Shown here: positions 45,062 to 54,057 of the stretch, in pieces
Numbering within the stretch: the first letter of the stretch is position 1
Layout of the letters: each line of letters starts with the position of its first letter
Source: Nocardia beijingensis NBRC 16342
GTDB taxonomy: Bacteria; Actinomycetota; Actinomycetes; Mycobacteriales; Mycobacteriaceae
Assembly (NCBI RefSeq): GCF_001612785.1
Contig: NZ_BDBC01000014.1
Span: 33,737 to 97,736, forward strand
Length of the DNA stretch: 64,000 bases
Direction: 5' to 3'
Notes under the pieces: generated by a model
What the model was told of the DNA's origin: nothing
What the model saw: only the letters and a program-made list of their open reading frames with translations
Database searches by the model: none
Made by a program: the position numbers and the translations under genes

Positions 45062-47308
45062 ATGCTGACCCGGATGGCGCGATTCATCACCCGATCTCCG
45101 CGCGCCGTGCTGGCCGCGGCGCTCGCCGTCGCCGTGCTGTGCGGCGTCTTCGGCGCCACCGCGCCCGCGCACTTGAAGTCCGGCGGGTTCACCTCCGACG
45201 ACGCCGAGTCCGCCCGCGTCGCCCAGCTGATCGCCGACAACTTCGCCGGCGCGGCGCCCAACTTCGTCCTGCTGGTCAGCTCGGACGCCGGGGCGGACGA
45301 TCCGGCCACCAAGGCGGCGGGCGCGGGGCTGGCCGATGCGCTGAAATCCCGCACGGACGTGCGGGGCGTCCAGTCGTACTGGACCACGCCGCAGCCACTG
45401 GCGAACGCGTTGCGCAGCACCGACGGCAAGAGCGCCCTGGTGGTCGCCTTCATCGACGGCGACGAGACCCAGGTGCAGCAGACCGCGAGCGAACTGGAAC
45501 GGCAGTTCGCGGGCGTCGCGAACGGCATCACGGTGCGGCAAGGCGGCATCGCCGCGATCTATCACGACGTCACCGAGCAGACCACCCGCGACCTCGCCCT
45601 CGCCGAGGGCGTCGCGGTGCCGCTGTCGATGATCGTGCTGATCCTGGTGTTCGGCAGCCTGGTCGCCGCGTCCCTCCCGCTGGCCATCGGGGTGTTCGCC
45701 ATCCTGGCGACGCTGGCGCTGCTGCGCATGTTCACCCTGTTCACCGACGTCTCGATCTACGCGCTCAACATGACGACGGCGATGGGCCTCGCGCTGGCCA
45801 TCGACTCCAGCCTGTTCATTGTCAGCCGTTTCCGGGAAGAACTCGCCAACGGCCTGGATCCGGCCGCTGCCACCATCCGGTCCGTGCAGACCGCGGGGCG
45901 CACCGTGCTGTTCTCCGCGCTCACCGTCGCGTTGTCGATGGCCGTGCTGAGCGTGTTCGACCTGTACTTCCTCAAGAGCTTCGCCTACGCGGGCGTCGCG
46001 GTGGTCGCCGCCGCCGCGATCGCGTCGATCGTGGTGCTGCCCGCGGCGTTGGTGCTGCTCGGCCCTCGGGTGAACGCACTCGACCTGCGGGCTCCGTTGC
46101 GTCGCCTGTTCGGTCGCGGCGCGCCCGCGCCCGGCCCGCAGGCGCCGGAGGACACCGGCTGGTACCGGCTGGCCGAATGGGTGATGCGGCACGCGGCGCC
46201 GGTCGCGGTCGCGATCATCGCGCTGCTGCTCGCGCTCGGCGCGCCGTTCCTTTCGGTGAAGTTCGGCTATCCCGACGACCGGGTGCTGCCGGACTCCGCC
46301 GCGAGCCGCCAGGTCGGCGACGCACTGCGGACCGAGTTTCCGCAGGCCGATCCGGTCGCGAGCACGACGATCGTGCTGGACGGCTATCGCGGCGACAGCG
46401 CGGCGCTCGGCGGATACGCCGCGGAACTGTCGAAAGTGCAGGGCGTGCCCGCGGTGCTGTCCGCCGCGGGCGTCTACGTGACCGGCGCGCGAGTCGCGCC
46501 GCCGCCGCCGGGAATGAGCAACGACACCGGGACCTACCTGAGCGTCGCGACCAAGCTCGATCCGTTCTCGCCCGCCGGTGACCGGCAGCTGAAAGCGATC
46601 CGGGCGATCCCGGCGCCGGGCGACGCGCTCTACGGCGGCGCCGCGGCGGCCAACGCCGACTCGCTGCAGGCGCTGGCCGCCCGGCTCCCGCTCGCCGCCG
46701 CCCTGATCGCGCTGGCGACGTTCGTCGTGCTGTTCCTGTTCACCGGCAGCGTCGTGCTGCCGATCAAAGCGCTCGTGCTGAACACGCTGTCCCTGGCCGC
46801 CGCGTTCGGCGCGATGGTGTGGGTGTTCCAGGAAGGCCACCTGTCCGGCCTGCTCGGTTTCACCGCGGTCGGCTACCTGGTGCCGACCATGCCCATCCTG
46901 ATGTTCTGCCTGGCCTTCGGCCTGTCCATGGACTACGAGGTGTTCCTGCTGTCGCGGGTGCGCGAGGAGTGGCTGGCCACGCACGACAACACCCGCGCGG
47001 TCGCCATCGGCCTCGCCCGCACCGGCCGCATCTTCACCGCCGCCGCCGCGCTGATGGCCATCGTGCTCGGCGCTCTGGTCACAGCGAAGGTGTCGTTCAT
47101 GCAGCTGCTCGGCCTCGGCCTCACGCTGACCGTGCTGGCCGACGCCACGCTCATCCGCGGCCTGCTCGCGCCCGCGCTCATGCGCCTGCTCGGACCGGCC
47201 AACTGGTGGGCGCCGGCCCCGCTGGCCCGGCTGCACGCCAAGATCGGGCTGACCGAAGGCGAGGAGGACGCCGCCGCACGCCCGCTGGAAACCGCGGGCC
47301 GCGCATGA
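45062..47308 (+). CDS. MMPL/RND-family transporter
   Basis: A 748-residue inner-membrane exporter with about 12 helices in two halves. Each half has one helix, a large extracytoplasmic loop and a block of five more helices. The first block contains TTAMGLALAIDSSLFIVSRF with the proton-relay Asp, the second MPILMFCLAFGLSMDYEVFL. This pattern is that of MmpL and YdfJ-like proteins, which export lipids, siderophores or drugs. It lacks a long C-terminal cytosolic tail. The stop overlaps the TetR start (ATGA), and the promoter carries a strong operator, so it is probably ligand-inducible. Confidence 0.92.
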   Translation: MLTRMARFITRSPRAVLAAALAVAVLCGVFGATAPAHLKSGGFTSDDAESARVAQLIADNFAGAAPNFVLLVSSDAGADDPATKAAGAGLADALKSRTDVRGVQSYWTTPQPLANALRSTDGKSALVVAFIDGDETQVQQTASELERQFAGVANGITVRQGGIAAIYHDVTEQTTRDLALAEGVAVPLSMIVLILVFGSLVAASLPLAIGVFAILATLALLRMFTLFTDVSIYALNMTTAMGLALAIDSSLFIVSRFREELANGLDPAAATIRSVQTAGRTVLFSALTVALSMAVLSVFDLYFLKSFAYAGVAVVAAAAIASIVVLPAALVLLGPRVNALDLRAPLRRLFGRGAPAPGPQAPEDTGWYRLAEWVMRHAAPVAVAIIALLLALGAPFLSVKFGYPDDRVLPDSAASRQVGDALRTEFPQADPVASTTIVLDGYRGDSAALGGYAAELSKVQGVPAVLSAAGVYVTGARVAPPPPGMSNDTGTYLSVATKLDPFSPAGDRQLKAIRAIPAPGDALYGGAAAANADSLQALAARLPLAAALIALATFVVLFLFTGSVVLPIKALVLNTLSLAAAFGAMVWVFQEGHLSGLLGFTAVGYLVPTMPILMFCLAFGLSMDYEVFLLSRVREEWLATHDNTRAVAIGLARTGRIFTAAAALMAIVLGALVTAKVSFMQLLGLGLTLTVLADATLIRGLLAPALMRLLGPANWWAPAPLARLHAKIGLTEGEEDAAARPLETAGRA

Positions 47309-47991
47309 TCGGTGGCAGGCGTCCGCGGTCGCCCCGCGGTTCCGGAGCCGAGCTGCGCGAGGAGATCCTGCGGGCCACGGCCGAGCTGCTCACCAGGACC
47401 GGGCACGCAGAAGCCGTCTCGATCCGCGCGGTGAGCAAGCTGGTCGGGGTGAGCGCGCCCTCGATCTACCGGCACTTCGCCGACAAGGACGAACTCATCG
47501 ATGCGGTCGTCGCCCAGGTCTTCGAAGACCTCGCCGACGCGATGCGGGCCGCCACCGACCCCGCGACCTCCCCGCTGACCCAGCTGCACGACCAAGGCAT
47601 GGCCTATATCCGCTTCGCCCTCGAGCATCCCGAGCAATACCGGCTGGCGACCGCGCCCACCGAGACCGGAGGCGCGGTGGACCAGGTGCTCACCAGCGGG
47701 GCTTTCCAGCATTTCGCCGCCACCGTGCGCAAATGCATGGACGAGGGGACGATCGCGCCGCGCGACCCGCTGCCGATCGTGCTGGAACTGTGGTCGGTCG
47801 GCCACGGTATCGCCTCCCTCCTGCTCGCCAAACCCTTCCTGCCCTGGGGTGACGCGGAAGCGACCGCGTCACGCGTGATGGGCGCGGCATGCATCGGCTA
47901 CACCGTGCTCGACCTGGTCGGCGCGGACCCGCCCACGCCGGACGCGGTGGCGGCGTGGCTGCGCGGTGTCCGCACCGACCGACCGTCCTGA
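47305..47991 (+). CDS. TetR/AcrR-family repressor of the mmpL operon
   Basis: A 228-residue regulator. The N-terminal helix-turn-helix is LREEILRATAELLTRTGHAE followed by VSIRAVSKLVGVSAPSIYRHFADKDELIDAV, the standard TetR signature. The C-terminal ligand domain resembles the TetR_C_33/WHG type (YIRFALEHPEQYRL). ATG 47305 overlaps the mmpL stop. Being co-transcribed with the exporter, and with two palindromes over that promoter, it most likely represses both. The natural ligand may be a substrate of the pump. Confidence 0.92.
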   Translation: MIGGRRPRSPRGSGAELREEILRATAELLTRTGHAEAVSIRAVSKLVGVSAPSIYRHFADKDELIDAVVAQVFEDLADAMRAATDPATSPLTQLHDQGMAYIRFALEHPEQYRLATAPTETGGAVDQVLTSGAFQHFAATVRKCMDEGTIAPRDPLPIVLELWSVGHGIASLLLAKPFLPWGDAEATASRVMGAACIGYTVLDLVGADPPTPDAVAAWLRGVRTDRPS

Positions 47992-48076
47992 TGACCGTGT
48001 CTCGACCGATCGGCTGTCGGTCCGCGAGCGACCATTCGGTAACCTCGCAGCGCACGCGCGCCGAAGGAGTAACCCC

Positions 48077-49393
48077 GTGTCATCGACCATCGACCCCGCG
48101 GCCACCGCCTGGCTGCTGATCAGCACGGCGCTCGTCCTGCTGATGACCCCCGGCCTGGCCATCTTCTACGGCGGCATGGTGCGCTCGACCGGCGTGCTGA
48201 ACATGCTGATGATGAACTTCATCGCGATTCCGCTCGTTACCGTGACCTGGCTACTTCTCGGCTACAGCCTCGCCTTCGGGGCCGACGCGGGCGGCGGCCT
48301 GATCGGCGGCCTCGATCACCTGGGCATGGCGGGCATCGATCCGGGTTCGGTGCACGGCTCGGTGCCGGAGCTGCTGTTCGTCACGTTCCAGCTCACCTTC
48401 GCCGTCCTCACCGCGGCGCTGGTCAGCGGCGCCATCGCCGACCGCGCCAAGTTCTCCGCCTGGATGATCTTCGTGCCGGTGTGGGCGCTGGCGGTGTACG
48501 CGCCGATCGCCCACTGGGTGTGGGGCCCGGACGGCTGGCTCGCGCGGTTCGGCGCGCTGGACTACGCGGGCGGCCTGGTGGTGGAGATCGCCTCCGGCGC
48601 GTCGGCGCTTGCCCTCGCGCTCGTGCTGGGCCCGCGCATCGGGTTCCGCACCGACGCGATGCGCCCGCACAATCTGCCCTTCGTGCTGCTCGGCGCCGGC
48701 CTGCTGTGGTTCGGCTGGTTCGGCTTCAACGCCGGTTCGGCGCTCGCGGCCAACGGCCTCGCCGCGGCCGTCTTCCTGAACACGCTGGTGGCGGGCTGCC
48801 TCGGCATGCTCGGCTGGCTCGCGGTGGAGCAGATCCGCGACGGCAGGCCGACCACCTTCGGCGCCGCCTCCGGCGTGGTGGCCGGGCTGGTCGCCATCAC
48901 TCCCTCCTGCGGGTCGGTCAACACCCTCGGCGCGCTGCTGGTCGGGCTGGCCGCGGGCGTGGTCTGCTCGTTCGCCGTGGGCTGGAAGTTCAAGGCGGGT
49001 TACGACGATTCGCTCGACGTGGTGGGCGTGCACTTCGCGGGCGGTGTCGTCGGCACCGTGCTGATCGGCTTGCTCGCCACCGCGGTGATGACCGGCGGCG
49101 TCGACGGTCTGTTCTTCGGCGGTGGACTCGCCCAGCTGGGCAAGCAGCTGGTGGCGGTGCTGGTCGTCGCGGCCTACGCCTTCGGCGTCTCGTTCGCGCT
49201 CGGCAAGGGCATCGACCGGCTCGTCGGCTTCCGGGTCAGCAAAGAGGACGAGACCGCCGGAATCGACTTCGCCCTGCACGCCGAGACGGCGTATGCCGAA
49301 GGTGTGCACGGGCACGCGCCCCGCCGCCTCGGCGAAGGTCACCTCGGGCGTCCGCACACCGATCGCACGGTGGAGGACGATCCGAAATCCTGA
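48077..49393 (+). CDS. amt: Ammonium transporter
   Basis: A 438-residue membrane protein with the eleven helices of the Amt/Rh family. Signatures are TPGLAIFYGGMVR near residue 25, FNAGSALAANGLAAAVFLNT, ITPSCGSVN and DVVGVHFAGGVVGTVLIGLL; the paired pore His residues sit in the last motif and helix five. GTG 48077 has aaggag upstream. Amt proteins conduct ammonium, usually induced under nitrogen limitation with GlnK. No glnK is seen nearby. A weak hairpin (CTGATC/GATCAG) lies just after the stop. Confidence 0.94.
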   Translation: MSSTIDPAATAWLLISTALVLLMTPGLAIFYGGMVRSTGVLNMLMMNFIAIPLVTVTWLLLGYSLAFGADAGGGLIGGLDHLGMAGIDPGSVHGSVPELLFVTFQLTFAVLTAALVSGAIADRAKFSAWMIFVPVWALAVYAPIAHWVWGPDGWLARFGALDYAGGLVVEIASGASALALALVLGPRIGFRTDAMRPHNLPFVLLGAGLLWFGWFGFNAGSALAANGLAAAVFLNTLVAGCLGMLGWLAVEQIRDGRPTTFGAASGVVAGLVAITPSCGSVNTLGALLVGLAAGVVCSFAVGWKFKAGYDDSLDVVGVHFAGGVVGTVLIGLLATAVMTGGVDGLFFGGGLAQLGKQLVAVLVVAAYAFGVSFALGKGIDRLVGFRVSKEDETAGIDFALHAETAYAEGVHGHAPRRLGEGHLGRPHTDRTVEDDPKS

Positions 49394-49543
49394 TCGGCGA
49401 TCAGTACCCGAACCGGCGGCGCGATCACCTGTTCGCGGTGTGCCGCCTGATTCGCCGAAACGGTCGCCGATCCTCACCGCCGTTGTTGTTTCGTCGATCC
49501 GAGATGGTTCGTTCGGCCGCCAGGGGCTTTCGCGCGACTCGGG

Positions 49544-50671
49544 TCAGCTCACCGAACTCGCCGACGCGGTGAACGTATTGCACTGCGCCGCACGGTTGTT
49601 GTCCAAGCCCGCCTCGAACCACCGGCCGCCGTTCTCGGCGGACCCGTGGTCGCGCATGTCCCCGGCTTGGTCGCCGCGGCCGTAGGCGTCCTTGCGGGCC
49701 ACGGTGAGCTGCGGATCGGTCAGCGAGCCGCCTTTCGACGACGAGGAGAGGTACATGCCGTCGAAACAGTTGGCCTGCAACTCGACTCGGCGAGACAGTT
49801 CCAACCCCTTGGCGGTGCGCGGCCCCGCGTCGGCCCGCTCGCTGTTGGCCTTACGCAGGATGCCGGACATCGCCTGCACGTGATGTCCGTACTCGTGCGC
49901 GAACACCGAGAGGTAGACCACCCAGTTGTCCCGGAAGTATTCCGTCTGCAACTGGCTGATCGGCATGTAGATGGTCTTGTTCGCCGGGCAGTAGAACGCG
50001 GCGAAATTGCTGGTCGAGCCGGTGCACGGCGTGGTGATGCCGGTCGTGGTCGCGCTGACGTTCAGCGCGGGCGGCTGGAACGGCAGATTCGCCTCGCGCA
50101 GCACGGGTTTCCACGCCGACTCCAGGCAGGACGCGGCGCTTTCGAAGAACTTGCGGGCGGCGTCGACCTGGGTGCCCCACGGCGAGTAATCACACCGCGC
50201 CGGGACGAGTGTCGCGCTCGGGTCGGTGAGCAGCGGGTTGGCGCCGGTTTCCGAAGGGCCGCTCGCGCCGTCCGGCTGGGCGTCGAACGTGAAGCTCGGC
50301 CGCGAGCCGGACGCGTCGCTGTCGCGCCCCACCGAGATCGCGTTGCGCACCAGCCCCGCCGCGACCAGGAACACGACGACGACCAGCAGCACCACCCATC
50401 CGCCACCGCCTCGTTTGCGCTGCGGGGGGTAGGGAGGCCGACCGGGCGGGCCATAGGGCATCGGCGGAGGGACCGGAGGGCTGTAACCCGGCGGCGGGCC
50501 GTAACCGGGCTGCGCATATCCCGGCGGCGGACGGTAGCCGGGCGGCGGGCCGTATCCAGGTGGCGGACCGTAACCGGGGCGCGGTCCATGGGGCGCACCG
50601 TGTCCCGGCGGCGGAGGGACCGGATGCCCCCGGTGCGGAACCGGTCCGTGTCCGTACGGTGGTTGTGTCAC
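49544..50671 (-). CDS. Membrane-anchored neutral zinc metallopeptidase (YpfJ-like)
   Basis: A 375-residue protein. Residues 1-105 are a Gly/Pro/Tyr-rich cytosolic tail built from repeated GYGPPPGY-type units. A single membrane helix (GGWVVLLVVVVFLVAAGLV) follows, then the extracellular peptidase domain with FAHEYGHHVQ, the HExxH zinc motif. Cysteines in TPCTGSTSN and FYCPAN may form a disulfide. The KPN_02809/YpfJ family is predicted proteolytic, but substrates are unknown. GTG 50671 is preceded by a gggggc site. The gene is divergent from the DUF2207 protein. Confidence 0.88.
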   Translation of the reverse strand: MTQPPYGHGPVPHRGHPVPPPPGHGAPHGPRPGYGPPPGYGPPPGYRPPPGYAQPGYGPPPGYSPPVPPPMPYGPPGRPPYPPQRKRGGGGWVVLLVVVVFLVAAGLVRNAISVGRDSDASGSRPSFTFDAQPDGASGPSETGANPLLTDPSATLVPARCDYSPWGTQVDAARKFFESAASCLESAWKPVLREANLPFQPPALNVSATTTGITTPCTGSTSNFAAFYCPANKTIYMPISQLQTEYFRDNWVVYLSVFAHEYGHHVQAMSGILRKANSERADAGPRTAKGLELSRRVELQANCFDGMYLSSSSKGGSLTDPQLTVARKDAYGRGDQAGDMRDHGSAENGGRWFEAGLDNNRAAQCNTFTASASSVS

Positions 50672-50747
50672 GCCCCCGTACCCCCTCGTCTCAGTGATCG
50701 CCGACAGCCGCTGACGCAGGATAGCAAGCTGTCTAGAGTAGGCAGCC

Positions 50748-52379
50748 ATGCTGACTTTTCGGGGGGCCGCCCTAGGCGCGCTGCTTCTCGCCGTCGCGGC
50801 AATGTTCGTGGCGGCCCCGGTCGCCGAGGCCGAGCCCGCGCCCGACGGCGTGACCATCACCGCCGATCTGAAGCTGAATCGCGAGGGTGTCCTCGAAGTC
50901 GTCGAACAGATCGCGGTGCCGCCGGACGGATCGTTCCGGATGTCGCTTCCGTTGCGGCTAAAAGTGAGCGACGACGCGGAGCGCGTCTTCCGGGTCACCG
51001 ATGTGAACACCGAAGGCCCCGGGACCGCCACCGTCGCGAACGACCAGTTCACCATCGAGGCGCGGCCGGGCACGTCCACCTTTCAGTACTCCGTGCAGAA
51101 CACCGTCAGTGACGCGCCGGGCACTCAGGTGTTCCATTGGCTCGGCGTGCTCGGCGCCGACATCGCCTCCATCAGCGCCTCGCTGATCAGCCCGAGCTTC
51201 GAAATGGGCATCGTCGACTGCAAACTCGGTCCGCCCGGCAACACCCGGCCGTGCGCCGACGTGAAGATCGAGTCCGACGGCGTTCTCTTCCTCGAGCAGA
51301 CCGACCTGCACAAGGGCGACGCGATCGACCTGACGCTGCAGTTGCCGCCCGGCACCGTGCCGAGCAACGCCGACGTGCGCGGCGGCGGCGACGCGGGCCC
51401 GTTCGCGATCACCGCGCCGGTGCTCGTGGCGTTCGGCGTGCTGCTGCTCGCGCTGGCGGGACTGGCCGCCTTCGTCCTGCGCGCCCGCCGTCAGGACGCG
51501 GCGATCGGCGGCGGTTCGGAGACCATCGATCCGCTGCTGCGCGAAGGCGATCGAGTGCAGTTCACCTCTCCCGATGGCGCGCTGCCCGGTGAGGCCGGTC
51601 TGTTGCTGGACGGGCACGTCGATCCGGTCGATATCGCCGCTACCGTGGTGGATCTCGCGGTGCGCCGGTACATCCGGATCACACCGCTCAGCGACAGCGA
51701 CTGGCGGATCACCCGGGTCAATACGCCCGACGATCAGCTGCGCGACTACGAAAAGGCGGTCTACCAGGCGTTGCTGCCCGGTGGCGCCGATGCCGTGACA
51801 CTGGGCGAGCTGCGCGCGCCTGGGCGGGTGGCCTCCGGTCCGGTCCGCGCCGCCTTGATCGCCGACGCCGTCGCCCGCGGCAACTTCCTCGATCGCCGCC
51901 GTCCCGGCCTCGCGGTGTGGCTCGGTGGGGTGCTGGTGGTCGCGGGCCTCGCGGTGACCGTCACGCTCGCGCTCACCTCCGGGCACGCCCTGGTCGGTGT
52001 CGCCATCGCGCTCGGCGGGGTCGCGACCCTGCTCGCACCGAAGTACCTGCCGGTGCGGACGACCAGCGGGCTGGAACTCGCCCGGCAGATCCGCGCGTTG
52101 CAGCGCGGCTTGGAAAACATTCGGCGCGAACAGATCCCGCCGATCGACCAGGAGACGGTGTTCTCCCGAGCCCTGCCGTTCACGGTGCTCGGCGCGCGTG
52201 CCGACAACTGGATCCGCGTCTTCCGCGACCTCGATCCCTCGGCCGACGCGCAGCCCGGCCTCTACTGGTTCGGCGGATTCGAACGCGACCGCAACCTGCA
52301 ACGGTTCGCGAGCCACTTCCCGTTCTTCATCACCGCGTTGGAAGGCCTGTTCGCGACCGCGGGCGACCCGCATCGATAA
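50748..52379 (+). CDS. DUF2207-family membrane protein
   Basis: A 543-residue protein. A signal peptide (LGALLLAVAAMFVAAPVAEA) leads into an extracytoplasmic beta domain, about residues 30-215, rich in Thr and Asp. One helix follows near residue 228 (PVLVAFGVLLLALAGLAAFV) and two more near 390-420. The C-terminal cytosolic part has the LEGFELARQIRALQRGLEN-like segment (LELARQIRALQRGLENIR) typical of DUF2207. Function is unknown. TAGAGT (50734-50739) is 8 nt before the ATG, so the start may be leaderless. Confidence 0.85.
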   Translation: MLTFRGAALGALLLAVAAMFVAAPVAEAEPAPDGVTITADLKLNREGVLEVVEQIAVPPDGSFRMSLPLRLKVSDDAERVFRVTDVNTEGPGTATVANDQFTIEARPGTSTFQYSVQNTVSDAPGTQVFHWLGVLGADIASISASLISPSFEMGIVDCKLGPPGNTRPCADVKIESDGVLFLEQTDLHKGDAIDLTLQLPPGTVPSNADVRGGGDAGPFAITAPVLVAFGVLLLALAGLAAFVLRARRQDAAIGGGSETIDPLLREGDRVQFTSPDGALPGEAGLLLDGHVDPVDIAATVVDLAVRRYIRITPLSDSDWRITRVNTPDDQLRDYEKAVYQALLPGGADAVTLGELRAPGRVASGPVRAALIADAVARGNFLDRRRPGLAVWLGGVLVVAGLAVTVTLALTSGHALVGVAIALGGVATLLAPKYLPVRTTSGLELARQIRALQRGLENIRREQIPPIDQETVFSRALPFTVLGARADNWIRVFRDLDPSADAQPGLYWFGGFERDRNLQRFASHFPFFITALEGLFATAGDPHR

Positions 52380-52395
52380 CGCCGCGGACGCACGA

Positions 52396-52430
52396 GAAGG
52401 GCGACCGGACAGCGCGTCCGGTCGCCCTTC
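52396..52430. terminator. Bidirectional terminator
   Basis: GAAGGGCGACCGGAC (52396-52410) pairs perfectly over 15 bp with 52416-52430, loop AGCGC. It lies between the convergent DUF2207 and ROK genes. Confidence 0.85.
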
Positions 52431-52440
52431 GTCGTAGTGC

Positions 52441-53715
52441 TCAGTCGATCGACGCGGTGCGCCGGATCGCGGCCAGCGGATCAGCGTAGAGGACGCTCAG
52501 CGAGGTCACCACGGCGGCGTATTCCTGCACCTTGCCGCCGAATCCGCTGATGCGGATATCGGTAGGCGGCAGCGTCGAACCCTGGTTGAACGCCCGCGCC
52601 ACATGCGCGACCGCCGGGCGGTAACCGGTGAAGGCCTGGCCGCCGAGGATGACCCGATCGGGGTTGAGCATGTCGCGCACCATCGCCACGGTGTGGCCGA
52701 GGATGGTGGCCCGCTCCGCGAGCAGCTCGCGGGCGGATTCCGAACCGGCCTCCGCGGCGCGGTACAGATCCGCGATGGTCGAGCCCGCGGTCCCGTTGTG
52801 GGCCGGGATGATGCCGCGGCCGACAGCCCTGGAGTGCAGCGACCGATCGCCGACGGTCACCTCCAAGCAGCCACGCCGTCCGCAGGTGCATTCCACGTCC
52901 GACCCCGTCGGCAGGTGCGCGATCGATCCGGGGCCGTTACTCGGCGTGTGCACGCGACCGTCCAAAGTCACCGCGATACCGGCGGTCTCACGCACGTAGA
53001 AGTACAGGCTGCTGCCCCGCTCGACGCGGGCTTGGTCCTTCGGCTCACCGGTGGGCAGCAACAGCTCCGAGCCCGCCATCGCCTCGACGTGCGGCGCGAC
53101 CGAGACGGGCAACTCCAGCACCTCGCCGAGCACCGAACCGACCTGTGCGCCACGCCATTCCAGCTTCGGGTGGTCGACGACGCCGGTCAGCGGGTCGACC
53201 CGGCCACCGATCGCGACACCGGCCCACAGCGCCTTGCGCCGGTGCCAGCGCTGCAGGAACGCCTTCGCGCTGCGGGCGACGGTGACGGTGGCGAATTCCT
53301 GGCCGGTCTGCGGGGTGGCGATGGCAAGGCCGCCGAGGATGCGGCCGCGCAGATCGGCGGCGACGATCTTGGTGACCGCGGCGCCGATGTGGATGCCGAT
53401 GGTCAGGTAGGCGTCGTGATCGATTTCGAAGGGGACGCGGGGGCGTCCGACCGCACCCGAGGCCGTCAGGTCGGGGCGTTCGCGCAGCAGGCCTGCCGCG
53501 AGCAGTGCGGACACCTGGCGGTTGACCGTGGCGATACTCAAACCCGTTGTGCGCGCGGCGTTGTCGCGAGAGACGGGACCACCGGTCGCGGCGCGCAGCA
53601 CCGCGGCCGCCGGGTTGTCGCCGATGCGCAGTTCAGGGGCGACAACCGGGCGCTGGACGCGGGTACGGCTGCCCGCAACCCTGGAGACGGATCGTTCAAG
53701 GGTGGGAAGGGACAT
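52441..53715 (-). CDS. ROK-family transcriptional regulator
   Basis: A 424-residue protein. Residues about 30-100 form a winged helix (GGPVSRDNAARTTGLSIATV, NRQVSALLAAGLL). The ROK sugar-kinase-like fold follows with GIHIGAAVTKIVAADLRG and the zinc motif CTCGRRGCLE near residue 290. The kinase active-site DxGxT is changed, which fits a sugar-sensing regulator such as NagC/Mlc. M. tuberculosis Rv0485 is similar. ATG 53715 has aagga upstream. A cysteine-rich short ORF precedes it, so its own expression may be attenuated. Confidence 0.88.
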   Translation of the reverse strand: MSLPTLERSVSRVAGSRTRVQRPVVAPELRIGDNPAAAVLRAATGGPVSRDNAARTTGLSIATVNRQVSALLAAGLLRERPDLTASGAVGRPRVPFEIDHDAYLTIGIHIGAAVTKIVAADLRGRILGGLAIATPQTGQEFATVTVARSAKAFLQRWHRRKALWAGVAIGGRVDPLTGVVDHPKLEWRGAQVGSVLGEVLELPVSVAPHVEAMAGSELLLPTGEPKDQARVERGSSLYFYVRETAGIAVTLDGRVHTPSNGPGSIAHLPTGSDVECTCGRRGCLEVTVGDRSLHSRAVGRGIIPAHNGTAGSTIADLYRAAEAGSESARELLAERATILGHTVAMVRDMLNPDRVILGGQAFTGYRPAVAHVARAFNQGSTLPPTDIRISGFGGKVQEYAAVVTSLSVLYADPLAAIRRTASID

Positions 53716-53799
53716 TGTGCAGATCCTTGCTGAAGTCCCGTAATCGAACGGGACGTGCCTACATGGGCGGCGAGGCAGCAAACGAGCAGGAAAGACAGC

Positions 53800-53907
53800 T
53801 CAGCTGCAGCAAGAGAGACGACACAGTTCGCGTGTCAACGGCAGCCGCAGACCCAGCGCGGCGGTCACGTAAGTGACGCGCAGGAGGTTCCATCGGCCGG
53901 CAGACAT
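53800..53907 (-). CDS. Candidate leader peptide ending in cysteine codons
   Basis: A 35-codon ORF, leaderless from the promoter at 53916-53944, which ends LTRELCRLSCCS. Three of its last six residues are Cys. It stops 84 nt before the ROK start on the same strand. GCTGC (53803-53807) and GCAGC (53775-53779) can form a hairpin directly after the stop. Actinobacterial attenuator peptides for sulfur metabolism end in similar polycysteine runs. The role is inferred; no sulfur gene is adjacent. Confidence 0.4.
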   Translation of the reverse strand: MSAGRWNLLRVTYVTAALGLRLPLTRELCRLSCCS

Positions 53908-53915
53908 GTCATTTA

Positions 53916-53944
53916 AATTAACACCGATATCCATGACACACCAA
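53916..53944 (-). promoter_or_regulatory. Promoter of the leader ORF and ROK gene
   Basis: Minus strand TTGGTG (53944-53939), 17 bp, TTAATT (53921-53916). The transcript would start 0-3 nt before ATG 53907. AT-rich DNA with the 8-bp palindrome ATTTAAAT (53911-53918) overlaps the -10. Confidence 0.45.
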
Positions 53945-54000
53945 CCCTCGACGCGCCGTTGTGCGCACCCGCACATTGTTTTCCCAGGTCGCGAGGACAC

Positions 54001-54045
54001 AAAAAGACCCCGCTCCCCCGGAACCCGGACGGAGCGGAGTCTTTT
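54001..54045 (-). terminator. Terminator after the secreted Gly-zipper protein
   Basis: The arms AAAAGAC-CCGCTCC and GGAGCGG-GTCTTTT (54002-54016 and 54031-54045) pair with one mismatch. The A/T ends give U-tracts on both strands. It lies 13 bp beyond the stop of the gene at 54058. Confidence 0.8.
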
Positions 54046-54057
54046 CACGCGGAAGGA

